A stretch of 64,000 nt of DNA from Butyrivibrio sp. YAB3001 (GCF_900112195.1 NZ_FOKR01000022.1:1-64000), one strand, 5' to 3'. Shown: positions 7,308 through 14,740, numbered from the stretch's first letter. The notes: generated by a model from the sequence alone, not told the origin. Made by a program: numbers and translations.

Positions 7308-7749
7308 TTCTGCTTTTTCTCCATTTTTTCCAAATCATTTACGTGTTCAAAGTTATCCAAAAAGATGATTCAAGAATCCATATGGAGACCCGGTGTGGGA
7401 TTTTGTGCCGGAACAGGCATTGAAAATGGCTGGTTTTTCACATAAGAAAAGCCGTGACAAATACGCCACGGCTTAGAATACATAAATTAATGTCCCAGGA
7501 AAATTAAAGGGCACAAACCGAGGTCTTCATAGGATATGTGGTTACAATCATCATTCTTATTGCACTCATTATTATGATTACCTCGCTTTCTTTTAGATTT
7601 TTAACTCTTATTAAGTCTAACAAAAATACGGTTTTTAGTCAATATATGAGTCAGGAAGAACCGTTACCATTCACAGTCAATGTCATTTATAATAATATCT
7701 TCTCTGTTTGCCTTCTGTAACTTGATGCTCATAATTTTCTCCCTCTATA
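7308..7749. other. Gene-poor stretch with hairpin and a possible gene tail
   Basis: This 442-bp stretch lies between the rsgA start and the methyltransferase stop. On the plus strand 7369-7476 reads FKNPYGDPVWDFVPEQALKM then AGFSHKKSRDKYATA and a stop, which looks like the end of a lost gene. I do not recognise it. The hairpin at 7449-7474 overlaps its last codons. A short hydrophobic plus-strand frame (7538-7720) has no ribosome binding site and is not called. The rsgA promoter should lie in 7308-7360 but no clear one is visible. Confidence 0.35.
7449..7474 (-). terminator. Hairpin with T-rich flank, possible terminator
   Basis: AAGCCGTG (7449-7456) pairs with CACGGCTT (7467-7474) around 10 nt. 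On the minus strand the stem is followed by TTCTTATG. It lies about 275 nt beyond the methyltransferase stop codon, so the assignment to that gene is uncertain. Confidence 0.4.
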
Positions 7750-8568
7750 TCAATTCTTTATAAATATTTGAACAACATGATTGGAATAGCCCATAAGATC
7801 AGGCCTTTCAGCTGTTGCTATTAAGTACTGAATCCATTCAGTATATGAGTCTTCGGACATATTATTTACAGCTTCTCTGATAACCTGTGACAAACCATCC
7901 TGAGCGAATCTTGGGCCTTTTGATACAGGTAAAGTCGTCAGCACCTTATCTGTCAGTTCGTCAATTGAAGCTATAGTATGCAGAAGAATTGAAGATCCGG
8001 TATTATCCGTAACAAACGCTGTATCTCTTTCATATCCTATTTCATTTATTTCTTCCGCAGGATTTTCACTTTGGAAAATATACTCTATAAGAGGAGCATC
8101 CTGAAGGACAAAAGCCACAAATATTGGTGCACCCTTCCTTGCCACACGCACGGCTTCTTTTATCGCAGCAACTCTCTCCTGAACATTTTCAAGATGGTAA
8201 ATTGGACCAAGCTCCAGTACAAGATCATAGGTATCATCTGAAAAGTCACGCAAATCCAATGCATTGCCTTGAAATACATTTATATTTTGTCTATCCCGAA
8301 ATAATTCTTTCATCCTTGAAACGTTGTCTGGATGTAAATCAATAGCATCAACATTAAATTCTTCATCTGCCAAAGCCTTCGTATATACACCGCATCCAGC
8401 GCCAACATCTAAAACCTTTGCGCCAGGCTTTAGGTATTTGTGAATATAATGCTTTGTTAATATGAATTCAGTTTCATTAGCTTTTGTGTAAAATAAACGA
8501 TTCTCTTCAACAGCACCTGAGTACTGCCTCAAATACAGTTCTTCCAGTTCCTTTCCTTCCAGTCCCAT
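7750..8568 (-). CDS. Class I SAM-dependent methyltransferase
   Basis: About 272 residues. The start at ATG 8568 (MGLEGKELEELY) has AAGGAG 9 nt upstream; ATG 8574 is only 3 nt from it and the longer frame has no site. Motif I is VLDVGAGCGVYTKAL. An acidic motif II follows (VDAIDLHPDNV), then LELGPIYHL in motif IV. The C-terminal part is alpha-helical and specific to this subgroup. It resembles small-molecule methyltransferases of the Methyltransf_11/25 type. The substrate is unknown. A terminator-like hairpin lies just upstream of the start. Confidence 0.8.
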   Translation of the reverse strand: MGLEGKELEELYLRQYSGAVEENRLFYTKANETEFILTKHYIHKYLKPGAKVLDVGAGCGVYTKALADEEFNVDAIDLHPDNVSRMKELFRDRQNINVFQGNALDLRDFSDDTYDLVLELGPIYHLENVQERVAAIKEAVRVARKGAPIFVAFVLQDAPLIEYIFQSENPAEEINEIGYERDTAFVTDNTGSSILLHTIASIDELTDKVLTTLPVSKGPRFAQDGLSQVIREAVNNMSEDSYTEWIQYLIATAERPDLMGYSNHVVQIFIKN

Positions 8569-8594
8569 ACTCATATTCTCCTTTTCATGCACAA

Positions 8595-8636
8595 AAAAGC
8601 ACATCAGTAAGATTCAAATCTGCCTGGTGTGCTTTT
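8595..8636 (-). terminator. Terminator/attenuator-like hairpin just upstream of the methyltransferase start
   Basis: AAAAGCACATCAG (8595-8607) pairs with CTGGTGTGCTTTT (8624-8636), 13 bp with one G-U pair. On the minus strand it ends in a T6 run. It is 27 nt upstream of the chosen ATG, so it could either terminate transcripts coming from upstream or act as an attenuator in the leader. Confidence 0.5.
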
Positions 8637-8831
8637 CAAATATCATCATAAGAAAAATCTACACAGACAGATAAGACCTATTGGCTTACAGCTGTGTAAT
8701 AATCCTAGCTATAAGCGAATATGTCTATACATCATCTCCATGTAGTTATACATATAGCGCTGGTCCATATGTGCTCCTAAATTGATTATATTGATAGTAA
8801 TAATATAGCTACCTCAATAACCTGTCAATTA

Positions 8832-8940
8832 TTAATTATTCAAGTCATCCCTAGATACTTCAATCTCCACATGCTGCTTAGCGTCCTTGAGTTTGGACAA
8901 TAAGCATACCGTCTCAACATGCGTAATCATCTATGTTTGC
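8832..8940 (-). pseudogene. Remnant of an RlmD-type methyltransferase at its C-terminal junction
   Basis: From ATG 8940 the minus strand reads MITHVETVCLLSKLKDAKQH, then VEIEVSRDDLNN and a stop at 8832. THVETVxLLSKL is the closing signature of TrmA/RlmD catalytic domains, and KxxxxHVEIEV begins the clostridial C-terminal extension. Nothing of the catalytic domain is readable upstream. Together with the ORF at 5963 this makes two detached pieces of the same protein region within 3 kb. Confidence 0.5.
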
Positions 8941-9042
8941 ATGTACATATACGGACTAGTACTGTATACCCCGTTGAGGAACATAGAAATTATGGGTGTT
9001 AAAAACACTAGGCAAATGCATTTTTCTGCTATTTATTGTACA

Positions 9043-9098
9043 GGATACATCTTCCCTTTGTACATACGGATGTATCCGTCCCCTAAGTATGTACAAAG
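9043..9098. repeat. Nested and mutually exclusive inverted repeats
   Basis: CTTTGTACATAC (9056-9067) pairs perfectly with GTATGTACAAAG (9087-9098). Inside its loop lies ACGGAT-GT-ATCCGT (9066-9079). GGATACATC (9043-9051) also pairs perfectly with GATGTATCC (9069-9077), which would exclude part of the first structure. There is no T-run, so it is not a plain terminator. It lies just downstream of the AbiE operon and may be a regulatory switch, a protein-binding site or an element end. Confidence 0.6.
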
Positions 9099-9163
9099 CC
9101 AGATTCTGCCCTCGTTTGCATTAAAGATTTATGCAGTGCGTAGGGATTTATGTTTCCCAAACG

Positions 9164-9370
9164 TTACTCCCCACCGAAGACTTCATCATAAGACATTGGT
9201 TTAGCCTCCCCAGTTGCCATCTTGTGAGCATCATCCAGCATTTTCTCAACTGCAGGCCTTACTTTCGCCTGTCTGCTCTCAAGTTCTTTTTGCAGCTCCT
9301 GCCCAGAATATCCCACTTTGATGAGTTCTGAACGGATTTCTTTTACAAAGTCGCCATTAGTATCAGTCAT
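9164..9370 (-). CDS. Small hypothetical protein, third gene of the AbiE operon
   Basis: A 68-residue, acidic, probably all-helical protein (MTDTNGDFVKEIRSELIKVG near the start, ending MSYDEVFGGE). It has GGAG upstream of the ATG and lies 18 nt after the AbiEii-like gene on the same strand. The size and the 'SYDEVF' ending recall small antitoxins, but I cannot assign a family. It could modulate the toxin or be an unrelated passenger. Confidence 0.6.
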   Translation of the reverse strand: MTDTNGDFVKEIRSELIKVGYSGQELQKELESRQAKVRPAVEKMLDDAHKMATGEAKPMSYDEVFGGE

Positions 9371-9388
9371 AGTAATAAGTCTCCAATC

Positions 9389-10384
9389 CTACAGGTCGTG
9401 AATCTCATCTTCCAATTCATTAAGGCAGTTCAATATGCTATCGAAATCAGGATAGACACCATAGATCATATTCTTCATAGCTGAATAATCCGCTCTTACT
9501 TCTTCCATAATATAATCCGCAGGAATCAGCTTAATTTCTTTGAGTGTCGCTGTTTCATAATGCGCACTCTTGGCATAATAAAACTTCTGCTTGAATACAA
9601 CGTCTTTCTGCAGTAATTCCTTACGAGCAAAGGCAGATTCTTTCACCCAGCTATTTGCCATACTATAAACATCATATAAGTGCCTTGCATATCTTCTAGG
9701 CAGAACCTTTCCTTGCGGAAAATTAGCCATCTTATGAAGTATTGTAAGTTTCTCCCAGAAGGTTCGCTCAACATCTATTGTCAGAATATCTGTTGTTTTC
9801 TGTTCAAAAGCATTCGGATACTCTGTTGCTACAAAAGGCTCAACTCTGGTTAAATGAGATGGCATCCATTCAGCCAGTGGTCCTATCTCTAATCTGACTA
9901 CAGGCACTAAATAATCCATAGAAAAATCTCTTGGATATTTAAAATTCACAACCATAGGATCATTGGTATCAACTTCCATCCAATCTCCCTTGCCAAGTTT
10001 TAATGCTAATTCTTTATTTAAAGTTGGAACCAGTTCTTCACTATAGAATAAAGCCGCATGAGCATTTATTTCCTTGTTATACTGGTCCTGTTTTGTCTTT
10101 GATCTCTCATCCCAAGGATTAGTATTGTCTGTCAGTTTTCTCCAATCCAATATTAGGTCGATATCTTCGGAAAATCGCTCTATAACATGGTAGGACTTTG
10201 AAAGACTTGTTCCTCCCTTAAATACAAACGCATCCTTATATATATAATCATGAAATAGATGGTCCAGCATAAAACACACCCAAAAATCCTTTTCAACAAT
10301 AGAAGGATGCATTTTCATTTTCTCTGCTGTACGAGAAAAAAGGACCTCCCTGTCCTCTTTACTGAGTAATGATACATTTCTCAC
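9389..10384 (-). CDS. abiEii: AbiEii/AbiGii-type nucleotidyltransferase toxin
   Basis: This 331-residue protein has the minimal nucleotidyltransferase core: FKGGTSLSK (Gly57-Ser60) and SEDIDLIL (Asp74, Asp76). In the AbiE type IV toxin-antitoxin and abortive-infection system the toxin acts as an NTP-dependent nucleotidyltransferase and stops growth reversibly on phage attack. The gene overlaps the antitoxin gene by four bases (10381-10384), giving translational coupling. Length fits the larger AbiEii branch. A further small gene follows. Confidence 0.85.
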   Translation of the reverse strand: MRNVSLLSKEDREVLFSRTAEKMKMHPSIVEKDFWVCFMLDHLFHDYIYKDAFVFKGGTSLSKSYHVIERFSEDIDLILDWRKLTDNTNPWDERSKTKQDQYNKEINAHAALFYSEELVPTLNKELALKLGKGDWMEVDTNDPMVVNFKYPRDFSMDYLVPVVRLEIGPLAEWMPSHLTRVEPFVATEYPNAFEQKTTDILTIDVERTFWEKLTILHKMANFPQGKVLPRRYARHLYDVYSMANSWVKESAFARKELLQKDVVFKQKFYYAKSAHYETATLKEIKLIPADYIMEEVRADYSAMKNMIYGVYPDFDSILNCLNELEDEIHDL

Positions 10385-10986
10385 CTAATACATATCTCCT
10401 TTATTACTTTATATATCCACGCTGTCGTAGTTATTGCCTCACAAAGTATAATTTCCTTATACGCCTTTGACAGCACATTTGATAATCTTTCTGTATCTTC
10501 CTGCTGTATTTTATCTTTACCTATATACTTAATTGCCTGAATGACAGCTATCGTAATGAAACTTTTACCAGATATTTCCTTATTGGCACAATGCTTAAAC
10601 TCAACCTGATACGAACCAATTTCATATTTACGATATGGGCCATCACTTATATAACTCCAGGTATTAGGTACCTGTGTAGATAAATGCAGAAAATTTAAAG
10701 CCGTCTCTCCTGAAGGAGCAATAGTCCAGTTATATTTTCTAGCAATAGCTTCTGCTACTTTCTCAATATTAGGAGCACTATACTCTCCTAATAACTTACT
10801 GTAAGACGGCTTGTCATATATTCCCTTTATGACCCGCCTGATTGTTCCAGATTCACCAAGCCTCGATAATGCCTTGTTGGTAGGATCTGTTCCAGCAATA
10901 TCAATAAAATCTATAGCCGAAAAAGCATAACCAGAGCCGAAATTCTCTATTCTTTTTTCTATTTCAATCTGATATTTTTCTCTCAT
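10381..10986 (-). CDS. abiEi: AbiEi-type antitoxin (DUF6088), transcriptional repressor
   Basis: 201 residues with an N-terminal winged helix (FSAIDFIDIAGTDPTNKALS, then RLGESGTIRRVIKGIYDKP) and the DUF6088-like C-terminal domain (NWTIAPSGETALNFLHLSTQ). AbiEi proteins neutralise AbiEii and bind inverted repeats in their own promoter. Two such repeats lie immediately upstream here (10998-11086). It is the first gene of the operon abiEi-abiEii-68 aa gene. Confidence 0.82.
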   Translation of the reverse strand: MREKYQIEIEKRIENFGSGYAFSAIDFIDIAGTDPTNKALSRLGESGTIRRVIKGIYDKPSYSKLLGEYSAPNIEKVAEAIARKYNWTIAPSGETALNFLHLSTQVPNTWSYISDGPYRKYEIGSYQVEFKHCANKEISGKSFITIAVIQAIKYIGKDKIQQEDTERLSNVLSKAYKEIILCEAITTTAWIYKVIKEICIR

Positions 10987-10997
10987 CTTACATTCCT

Positions 10998-11038
10998 TTC
11001 GTCAGATAAATTATATAGTTTATCTGACGAATTTGCAA
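10998..11038 (-). promoter_or_regulatory. AbiE promoter with operator 1
   Basis: A perfect 13-bp inverted repeat TTCGTCAGATAAA (10998-11010) / TTTATCTGACGAA (11019-11031) surrounds an 8-nt centre. The -10 box TATAAT (10010 series, 11010-11015 on the minus strand) lies across the left arm and centre. A -35-like TTGCAA (11033-11038) stands 17 nt upstream. Binding by AbiEi at this site would block the promoter, as known for the family. Confidence 0.7.
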
Positions 11039-11052
11039 GATTTCTCACTATT

Positions 11053-11086
11053 TTCGCCAGATAAGTTGTATAGTTTATCTGACGAA
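11053..11086 (-). promoter_or_regulatory. AbiE operator 2
   Basis: TTCGCCAGATAAG (11053-11065) and TTTATCTGACGAA (11074-11086) repeat operator 1 with two mismatches and the same 8-nt spacing, 55 bp upstream of it. Two spaced sites suggest cooperative binding by the antitoxin. Confidence 0.65.
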
Positions 11087-11141
11087 TTATCACGTTTATT
11101 ACATAAAAATCGTGACAATAATAGAAAAAACATACTTCAAT

Positions 11142-11674
11142 TCAGTTATTCGGAATTTCTGAACAACTGCCAGAGAACTTAATAATCTGTTTCACCGACA
11201 CAGGATAAAAGTTATTTGCATCCACTCCGACATCATACCTGAGCACACCTTCGTTCCTGTTCTGCTCGTTATAATCCATTCTCGCATGTATGTGCCCATG
11301 TAGCTGAATACTTCCGCTGTTTTTCTTGGGCCATGACAGCATAGGATAATGCATAAGTGCGAAATATCTTCCATTAAGTGAAACCGTCATGAAATCTTTT
11401 ATGTCTTCAAATAATGCTGGATCATATTTTTTATCATGATTCCCATTTATCAGATACTTCTTGCCCTTCATTCTAGCTATAACACTGTTGACTTCATCGA
11501 CACTCATATGGTGGCAAATATCTCCTAGAATATAGACAGTATCATCCTTACCGACAACTGCATTGTAGTTTGTAAGTAGTATCCGGTTCATATCTTCTAC
11601 AGATTCAAAAGGTCTGTTCTGCATGGTTATGATGCCTCTATGCCCCAGATGTAAATCACTTGTAAATATATCAT
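11142..11674 (-). pseudogene. Metallophosphoesterase gene with frameshift after codon 3
   Basis: The open frame from ATG 11624 (160 residues) has LGDICHHM, GNHDKKYD, MHYPMLSWP and GHIHARMD, the later metal-binding motifs of calcineurin-like phosphoesterases, but no first motif. The missing part is present just upstream in the right frame: FTSDLHLGHRGIITMQNRPF, with the metal ligands D-x-H and H. The natural start is the ATG at 11672-11674, which overlaps the stop of the small HTH gene (ATGA). It fails by one base, because AAA at 11664-11666 should be AAAA to read MIYFTSDLHLGH. Translation from 11624 would give a protein without the first metal site. The family is YfcE-like or phage-type; the substrate is unknown. 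Confidence 0.65.
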
Positions 11675-11955
11675 TGGCAATCCTCTAACTCCCTCTGACG
11701 TAAAGCATCATAATAAGCCTTGTAACGATATGCAGTTCTCCTGCTTATCTTGCCTTCTGCTACAATCTCCATGATTGTCATGCCACTTTCAAATTTGACA
11801 GCAAAGTCATTATATGACTGCGTCCAAGCTGCATCATGTTTCTGTCTGCCAGCAAACTTACGACCTCTGTATTCCTCAAGCTCAGCTTTCAGATTAGCAT
11901 TTTCCACTTCCAGTTCACTGATCCTTTTCAGAGCATCTTCCAAAGTGGTTATCAT
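11671..11955 (-). CDS. Small coiled-coil/HTH DNA-binding protein, copy 2
   Basis: 94 residues from ATG 11955, which has AGGAGG 6 nt upstream. A longer frame to 12003 would start upstream of the -10 box and is wrong. The zipper MITTLEDALKRISELEVENA, the basic patch GRKFAGRQKHD and the HTH GMTIMEIVAEGKISRRTAYR match copy 1 at 821-1093 at roughly four of five positions. The stop overlaps the start of the metallophosphoesterase gene. A recombinase-like HTH without a catalytic domain suggests a repressor or accessory DNA-binding protein. Confidence 0.75.
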   Translation of the reverse strand: MITTLEDALKRISELEVENANLKAELEEYRGRKFAGRQKHDAAWTQSYNDFAVKFESGMTIMEIVAEGKISRRTAYRYKAYYDALRQRELEDCQ

Positions 11956-11988
11956 ATTTACCTCCTGTGCCAAAATTTTTATGACACA

Positions 11989-12029
11989 ATTATAGCTATT
12001 CAAAAAGAGAGTGTCAATTTAATATTGAC
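11989..12029 (-). promoter_or_regulatory. Consensus sigma-A promoter with -35 in palindrome (copy 2)
   Basis: TTGACA (12012-12017) and TATAAT (11989-11994) on the minus strand are 17 nt apart. The -35 box overlaps GTCAAT (12013-12018), then 5 nt, then ATTGAC (12024-12029), the same core and spacing as at copy 1. Outside the core the arms have diverged, so the conserved core is the likely protein-binding part. Confidence 0.75.
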
Positions 12030-12070
12030 CCCCTCCATGAATCTATTCTTATTAACAGGCAGTTTATTAT

Positions 12071-12769
12071 TTAAAGAATTTCATTAATCCTTCTGACTTC
12101 GTAAGGATTCCTTTGAGACAATATGTCTATTTCCAGCTTTTCTCTAAGATAATCCTCGTATTGTTCTCGTAATCTTATCGAATCCTCCTTTTCCTGTGCC
12201 TTTACCACCTTTATCTTCGGAGATGCTGATTCCGCCGATAGATTGATTAGATTGGTATTATTAAAATCAGTGTTGTTGTAATTAGTATTATTAGTGCATG
12301 ATTTCCATGAGTCCGGACCTGTGATTATCACATTTCTAGATTCATGATTTTCATTAGTCTCAGAATCATGATTTTCATGAGTCTGAATTATTCTTCTGTC
12401 AGGCCCATAGTCATGCAATCCGGTAGCAAAGTCCTTTACATAAATTTTTGTTGGCTTACCCTGACCTTGCTTTTGTCTTTCTATTAAACCGGCTTTATCT
12501 TCCAGCTCTTTTAGCATCTTCGTTGCTTTCTGATTAGCACAATGCATATCTGCCATAATCCGATCCAATTTGTAATAAATAAACACTTTGCCATCTTCAT
12601 CAAGCCATCCATTTTTTGCTGAAAGAGATGCTCTGTCCAGCATTAAGGAGTAGAGAATTTTAGATTCCATCGTTATTCCTGCAAATTTTTCATCCGTAAT
12701 CAAAATCTTAGGAATCTGATAAAAAGCAAATTGATCTGCCCCTCTACCATAAAAATAATCAAAATCCAC
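12071..12769 (-). CDS. RepA_N-type replication initiator, C-terminally truncated
   Basis: 232 residues from a GTG at 12769 (VDFDYFYGRGADQFAFYQIP) with GGAGG 7 nt upstream; the ATG 36 nt further up has no site. FYQIPKILITDEKFAGITME, ILYSLMLDRASLSAKNGWLD and the wHTH around NQKATKMLKEL are the RepA_N/PF06970 initiator domain of plasmids and conjugative elements. The C-terminal part begins the usual DUF6017-like segment (YEDYLREKLEIDILSQRNPY) but stops at RINEIL, about 60-80 residues early (from family memory). It is probably a non-functional remnant of the replication module of an integrated element. Confidence 0.7.
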   Translation of the reverse strand: MDFDYFYGRGADQFAFYQIPKILITDEKFAGITMESKILYSLMLDRASLSAKNGWLDEDGKVFIYYKLDRIMADMHCANQKATKMLKELEDKAGLIERQKQGQGKPTKIYVKDFATGLHDYGPDRRIIQTHENHDSETNENHESRNVIITGPDSWKSCTNNTNYNNTDFNNTNLINLSAESASPKIKVVKAQEKEDSIRLREQYEDYLREKLEIDILSQRNPYEVRRINEIL

Positions 12770-12808
12770 TAGCGTTCCTCCTTTCTTAGATTTGGAATAA
12801 AACAAAAA

Positions 12809-12850
12809 AAGACGCCTAACCCACAGGAAATGCTGTAAGTTAAGCGTCTT
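12809..12850 (-). terminator. Strong Rho-independent terminator between core and accessory DNA
   Basis: AAGACGCCTAAC (12809-12820) pairs with GTTAAGCGTCTT (12839-12850) with one mismatch. On the minus strand it is followed by T7. It would stop transcription of the rlmD-side operon before the accessory region. Confidence 0.7.
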
Positions 12851-13054
12851 CCGACGATTCTTATTTTGTTTATATCAGACATATTCAAGTAGCGCACTAC
12901 TGTCACGACGTAGGCTCTATTTTTGCACCTACTGTCACGAGTTCGACAGCTACAACTACCCGAATATACTTTTTCATGTGCTTTCCACGCTCAGAATAAT
13001 CAGTCTTATCAAACGTGAAATGCTCGAAAAAGTACGTAAATTCAAGGATTTCTA

Positions 13055-14455
13055 TTAGTTCACTCTTGTGAGCAACACTACCGTCTCCACATGGCTCGTC
13101 CATGGGAACTGATCTACTGCTACTGCACGGGTCATGGCATAGCCATTACTCTGTAATATCTCAAGATCTCTTGCAAGTGATGTAGGCTTACAGGATACAT
13201 AGATCATATACTTTACGCCATAATCAATTATCTTGCTCAAAGCCTTAGGGTTTATGCCATCGCGAGGTGGATCAAGAATAATGAGATCCGGTTTTTCCTC
13301 AATATCATCAAGTACCTTAAGAACATCGCCTGCTATAAATTCGCAGTTGTCCAAATGGTTTAATTTGGCATTTTCCCTTGCTGCTTCAACTGCTTCTTCA
13401 ACTATCTCAACACCAATGACCTTTTCAGCTACAGGGGCAAGGAGCTGGGCAATTGTGCCAGTCCCTGAATAAAGGTCATAGATGATTCCGTCCTTATTTA
13501 TTTTTTTCTGATCATAGAGACTTCTGATATAGCTTCTTACTGTCTGATACAACACTTCCGCGCTAAGGCTGTTGGTCTGGAAGAAAGAAAAAGGAGTAAT
13601 CCTGAATTTCAATCCCAGAAGATGTTCATAAAAGAAATCCTGACCATAGAGTATTTCTGTTCCTTCATCTATAACAGCATCTGCAAGTGAATCATTTTTC
13701 GTATGAAGTATTCCGGCAATTCTGCCATCAAGTGTCAGTGATAAAAGAGTATCTTTAAATCCTGATAAGTCATGCTCTTCCTGAGTGGTTGTTATAAGAT
13801 CAACCAATATATCTCCGGTCCTGACTGCTTTTCTTACAAGAAGGTGTCTTAGATATCCCACCTGCTTCATTCTATGATAAAAAGAGATTTCTTTTTTATC
13901 ATACATAGGTGAAAAATAATCAAGTGTAGCAGATAAGATTGCCTTATAGTCATCATCTACTATTCTGCAGCCACTTACGGTAACAATGTCATAGAAGCTA
14001 CCTTTTTTGTGCATTCCAAGACATAGAGGTCCACCCATAACTTCATCGCCGAATGTAAATTCCATTTTATTTCTATAGGAAAATCTGACAGGACTGGTCT
14101 TGATGCCTTCCCAGGTAAAACGTTCTTCCTGCCTGTCCATTGCAGGTTTAAGAAGTGCTCTTACCTGCTGTTCTTTAAGTCCCAGTTCCTTGACATAGGG
14201 CATAGTAAGGTAGCTGCATCCACCGCATTTACCAAAATGAATGCAAGGACTTTCAATAGAATCAGAGGGTTCCTCCAATACTTCAAGGAGTCTGCCCTCT
14301 GCTCTGTCTTTTCTTACTTTTTGGATCTGAATAGAAACCTTCTGATCAGGAAGAGCGCCTTTTACAACTACCTTTCCCTCTTCAGTTTCTACTATTCCCT
14401 TATTTGGGAATTCAACCCTTTTTACAATTCCTTCAATAATATCTTTTTTCTTCAC
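13055..14455 (-). CDS. rlmD: 23S rRNA (uracil-5-)-methyltransferase RlmD/RlmCD type
   Basis: 466 residues. A TRAM RNA-binding domain occupies about 1-60. The iron-sulfur Cys cluster has CIHFGKCGGC (Cys71, Cys77, Cys80) with a later SGCRIV. The Rossmann domain has DLYSGTGTIAQLLA, DPPRDGINPKAL, the catalytic nucleophile in YVSCKPTSLARDL (Cys422) and the final HVETVVLLTRVN with the general-base Glu457. It makes m5U in 23S rRNA using SAM. It ends right after the signature and lacks the C-terminal extension that many clostridial homologues carry. The next upstream gene is a small membrane protein. Confidence 0.9.
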   Translation of the reverse strand: MKKKDIIEGIVKRVEFPNKGIVETEEGKVVVKGALPDQKVSIQIQKVRKDRAEGRLLEVLEEPSDSIESPCIHFGKCGGCSYLTMPYVKELGLKEQQVRALLKPAMDRQEERFTWEGIKTSPVRFSYRNKMEFTFGDEVMGGPLCLGMHKKGSFYDIVTVSGCRIVDDDYKAILSATLDYFSPMYDKKEISFYHRMKQVGYLRHLLVRKAVRTGDILVDLITTTQEEHDLSGFKDTLLSLTLDGRIAGILHTKNDSLADAVIDEGTEILYGQDFFYEHLLGLKFRITPFSFFQTNSLSAEVLYQTVRSYIRSLYDQKKINKDGIIYDLYSGTGTIAQLLAPVAEKVIGVEIVEEAVEAARENAKLNHLDNCEFIAGDVLKVLDDIEEKPDLIILDPPRDGINPKALSKIIDYGVKYMIYVSCKPTSLARDLEILQSNGYAMTRAVAVDQFPWTSHVETVVLLTRVN

Positions 14456-14473
14456 AATAAATCTTATCTTTCT

Positions 14474-14740
14474 TTAATTGTCTTTTTCGAAGTCTTCGTC
14501 ATCAAAATCATCATCGAAATCGTCGAAGTCATCGTCGTAGTAATCATCCTCAAATGCAGGTGTCATATATCTATACACCAGATATGCGATGATTGCTACT
14601 GCTGAGATAGAGCCAAGTACAGCCAAAGCCCAAAGGATCACGTTGGAAGGCTTCTTAGCATTAGCTGCTTCTCTTTTGTCGAGTAGTTCATTAATACGTG
14701 TCATTTCAATAATGTCATCAATCTTTGATTTAACTTCCAT
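14474..14740 (-). CDS. Small single-pass membrane protein with acidic tail
   Basis: 88 residues from ATG 14740 (AAAGGGG 6 nt upstream). The first 40 residues are helical and charged, then one transmembrane segment VILWALAVLGSISAVAIIAY, then a tail made almost only of Asp, Phe, Tyr and Glu (YYDDDFDDFDDDFDDEDF). I do not know its function. It lies between rlmD and pcrA and, from memory, similar short proteins stand in this neighbourhood in other Lachnospiraceae. The strongly acidic tail could bind metal or a basic partner. Confidence 0.7.
   Translation of the reverse strand: MEVKSKIDDIIEMTRINELLDKREAANAKKPSNVILWALAVLGSISAVAIIAYLVYRYMTPAFEDDYYDDDFDDFDDDFDDEDFEKDN

Larger units (their letters stand above)
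8637..9163. other. Gene-free stretch with RlmD-tail remnant and nested palindromes
   Basis: This stretch of about 530 bp holds the RlmD-type remnant (8832-8940) and a cluster of inverted repeats (9043-9098). The remaining A/T-rich DNA shows no ORF with a ribosome binding site on either strand. Confidence 0.5.

Noticed and set aside
7538..7720. 60-residue hydrophobic plus-strand frame
   Set aside because: No ribosome binding site or homology. The hydrophobic run comes from A/T-rich DNA.
8887..9204. Plus-strand frame of 105 codons
   Set aside because: It overlaps the RlmD remnant on the minus strand and the inverted-repeat cluster and has no ribosome binding site.
12903..13103. 66-residue minus-strand frame overlapping the end of rlmD
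   Set aside because: It begins inside rlmD in another frame, has no ribosome binding site and no recognisable motif. The DNA here carries only two short CTGTCACGA repeats.
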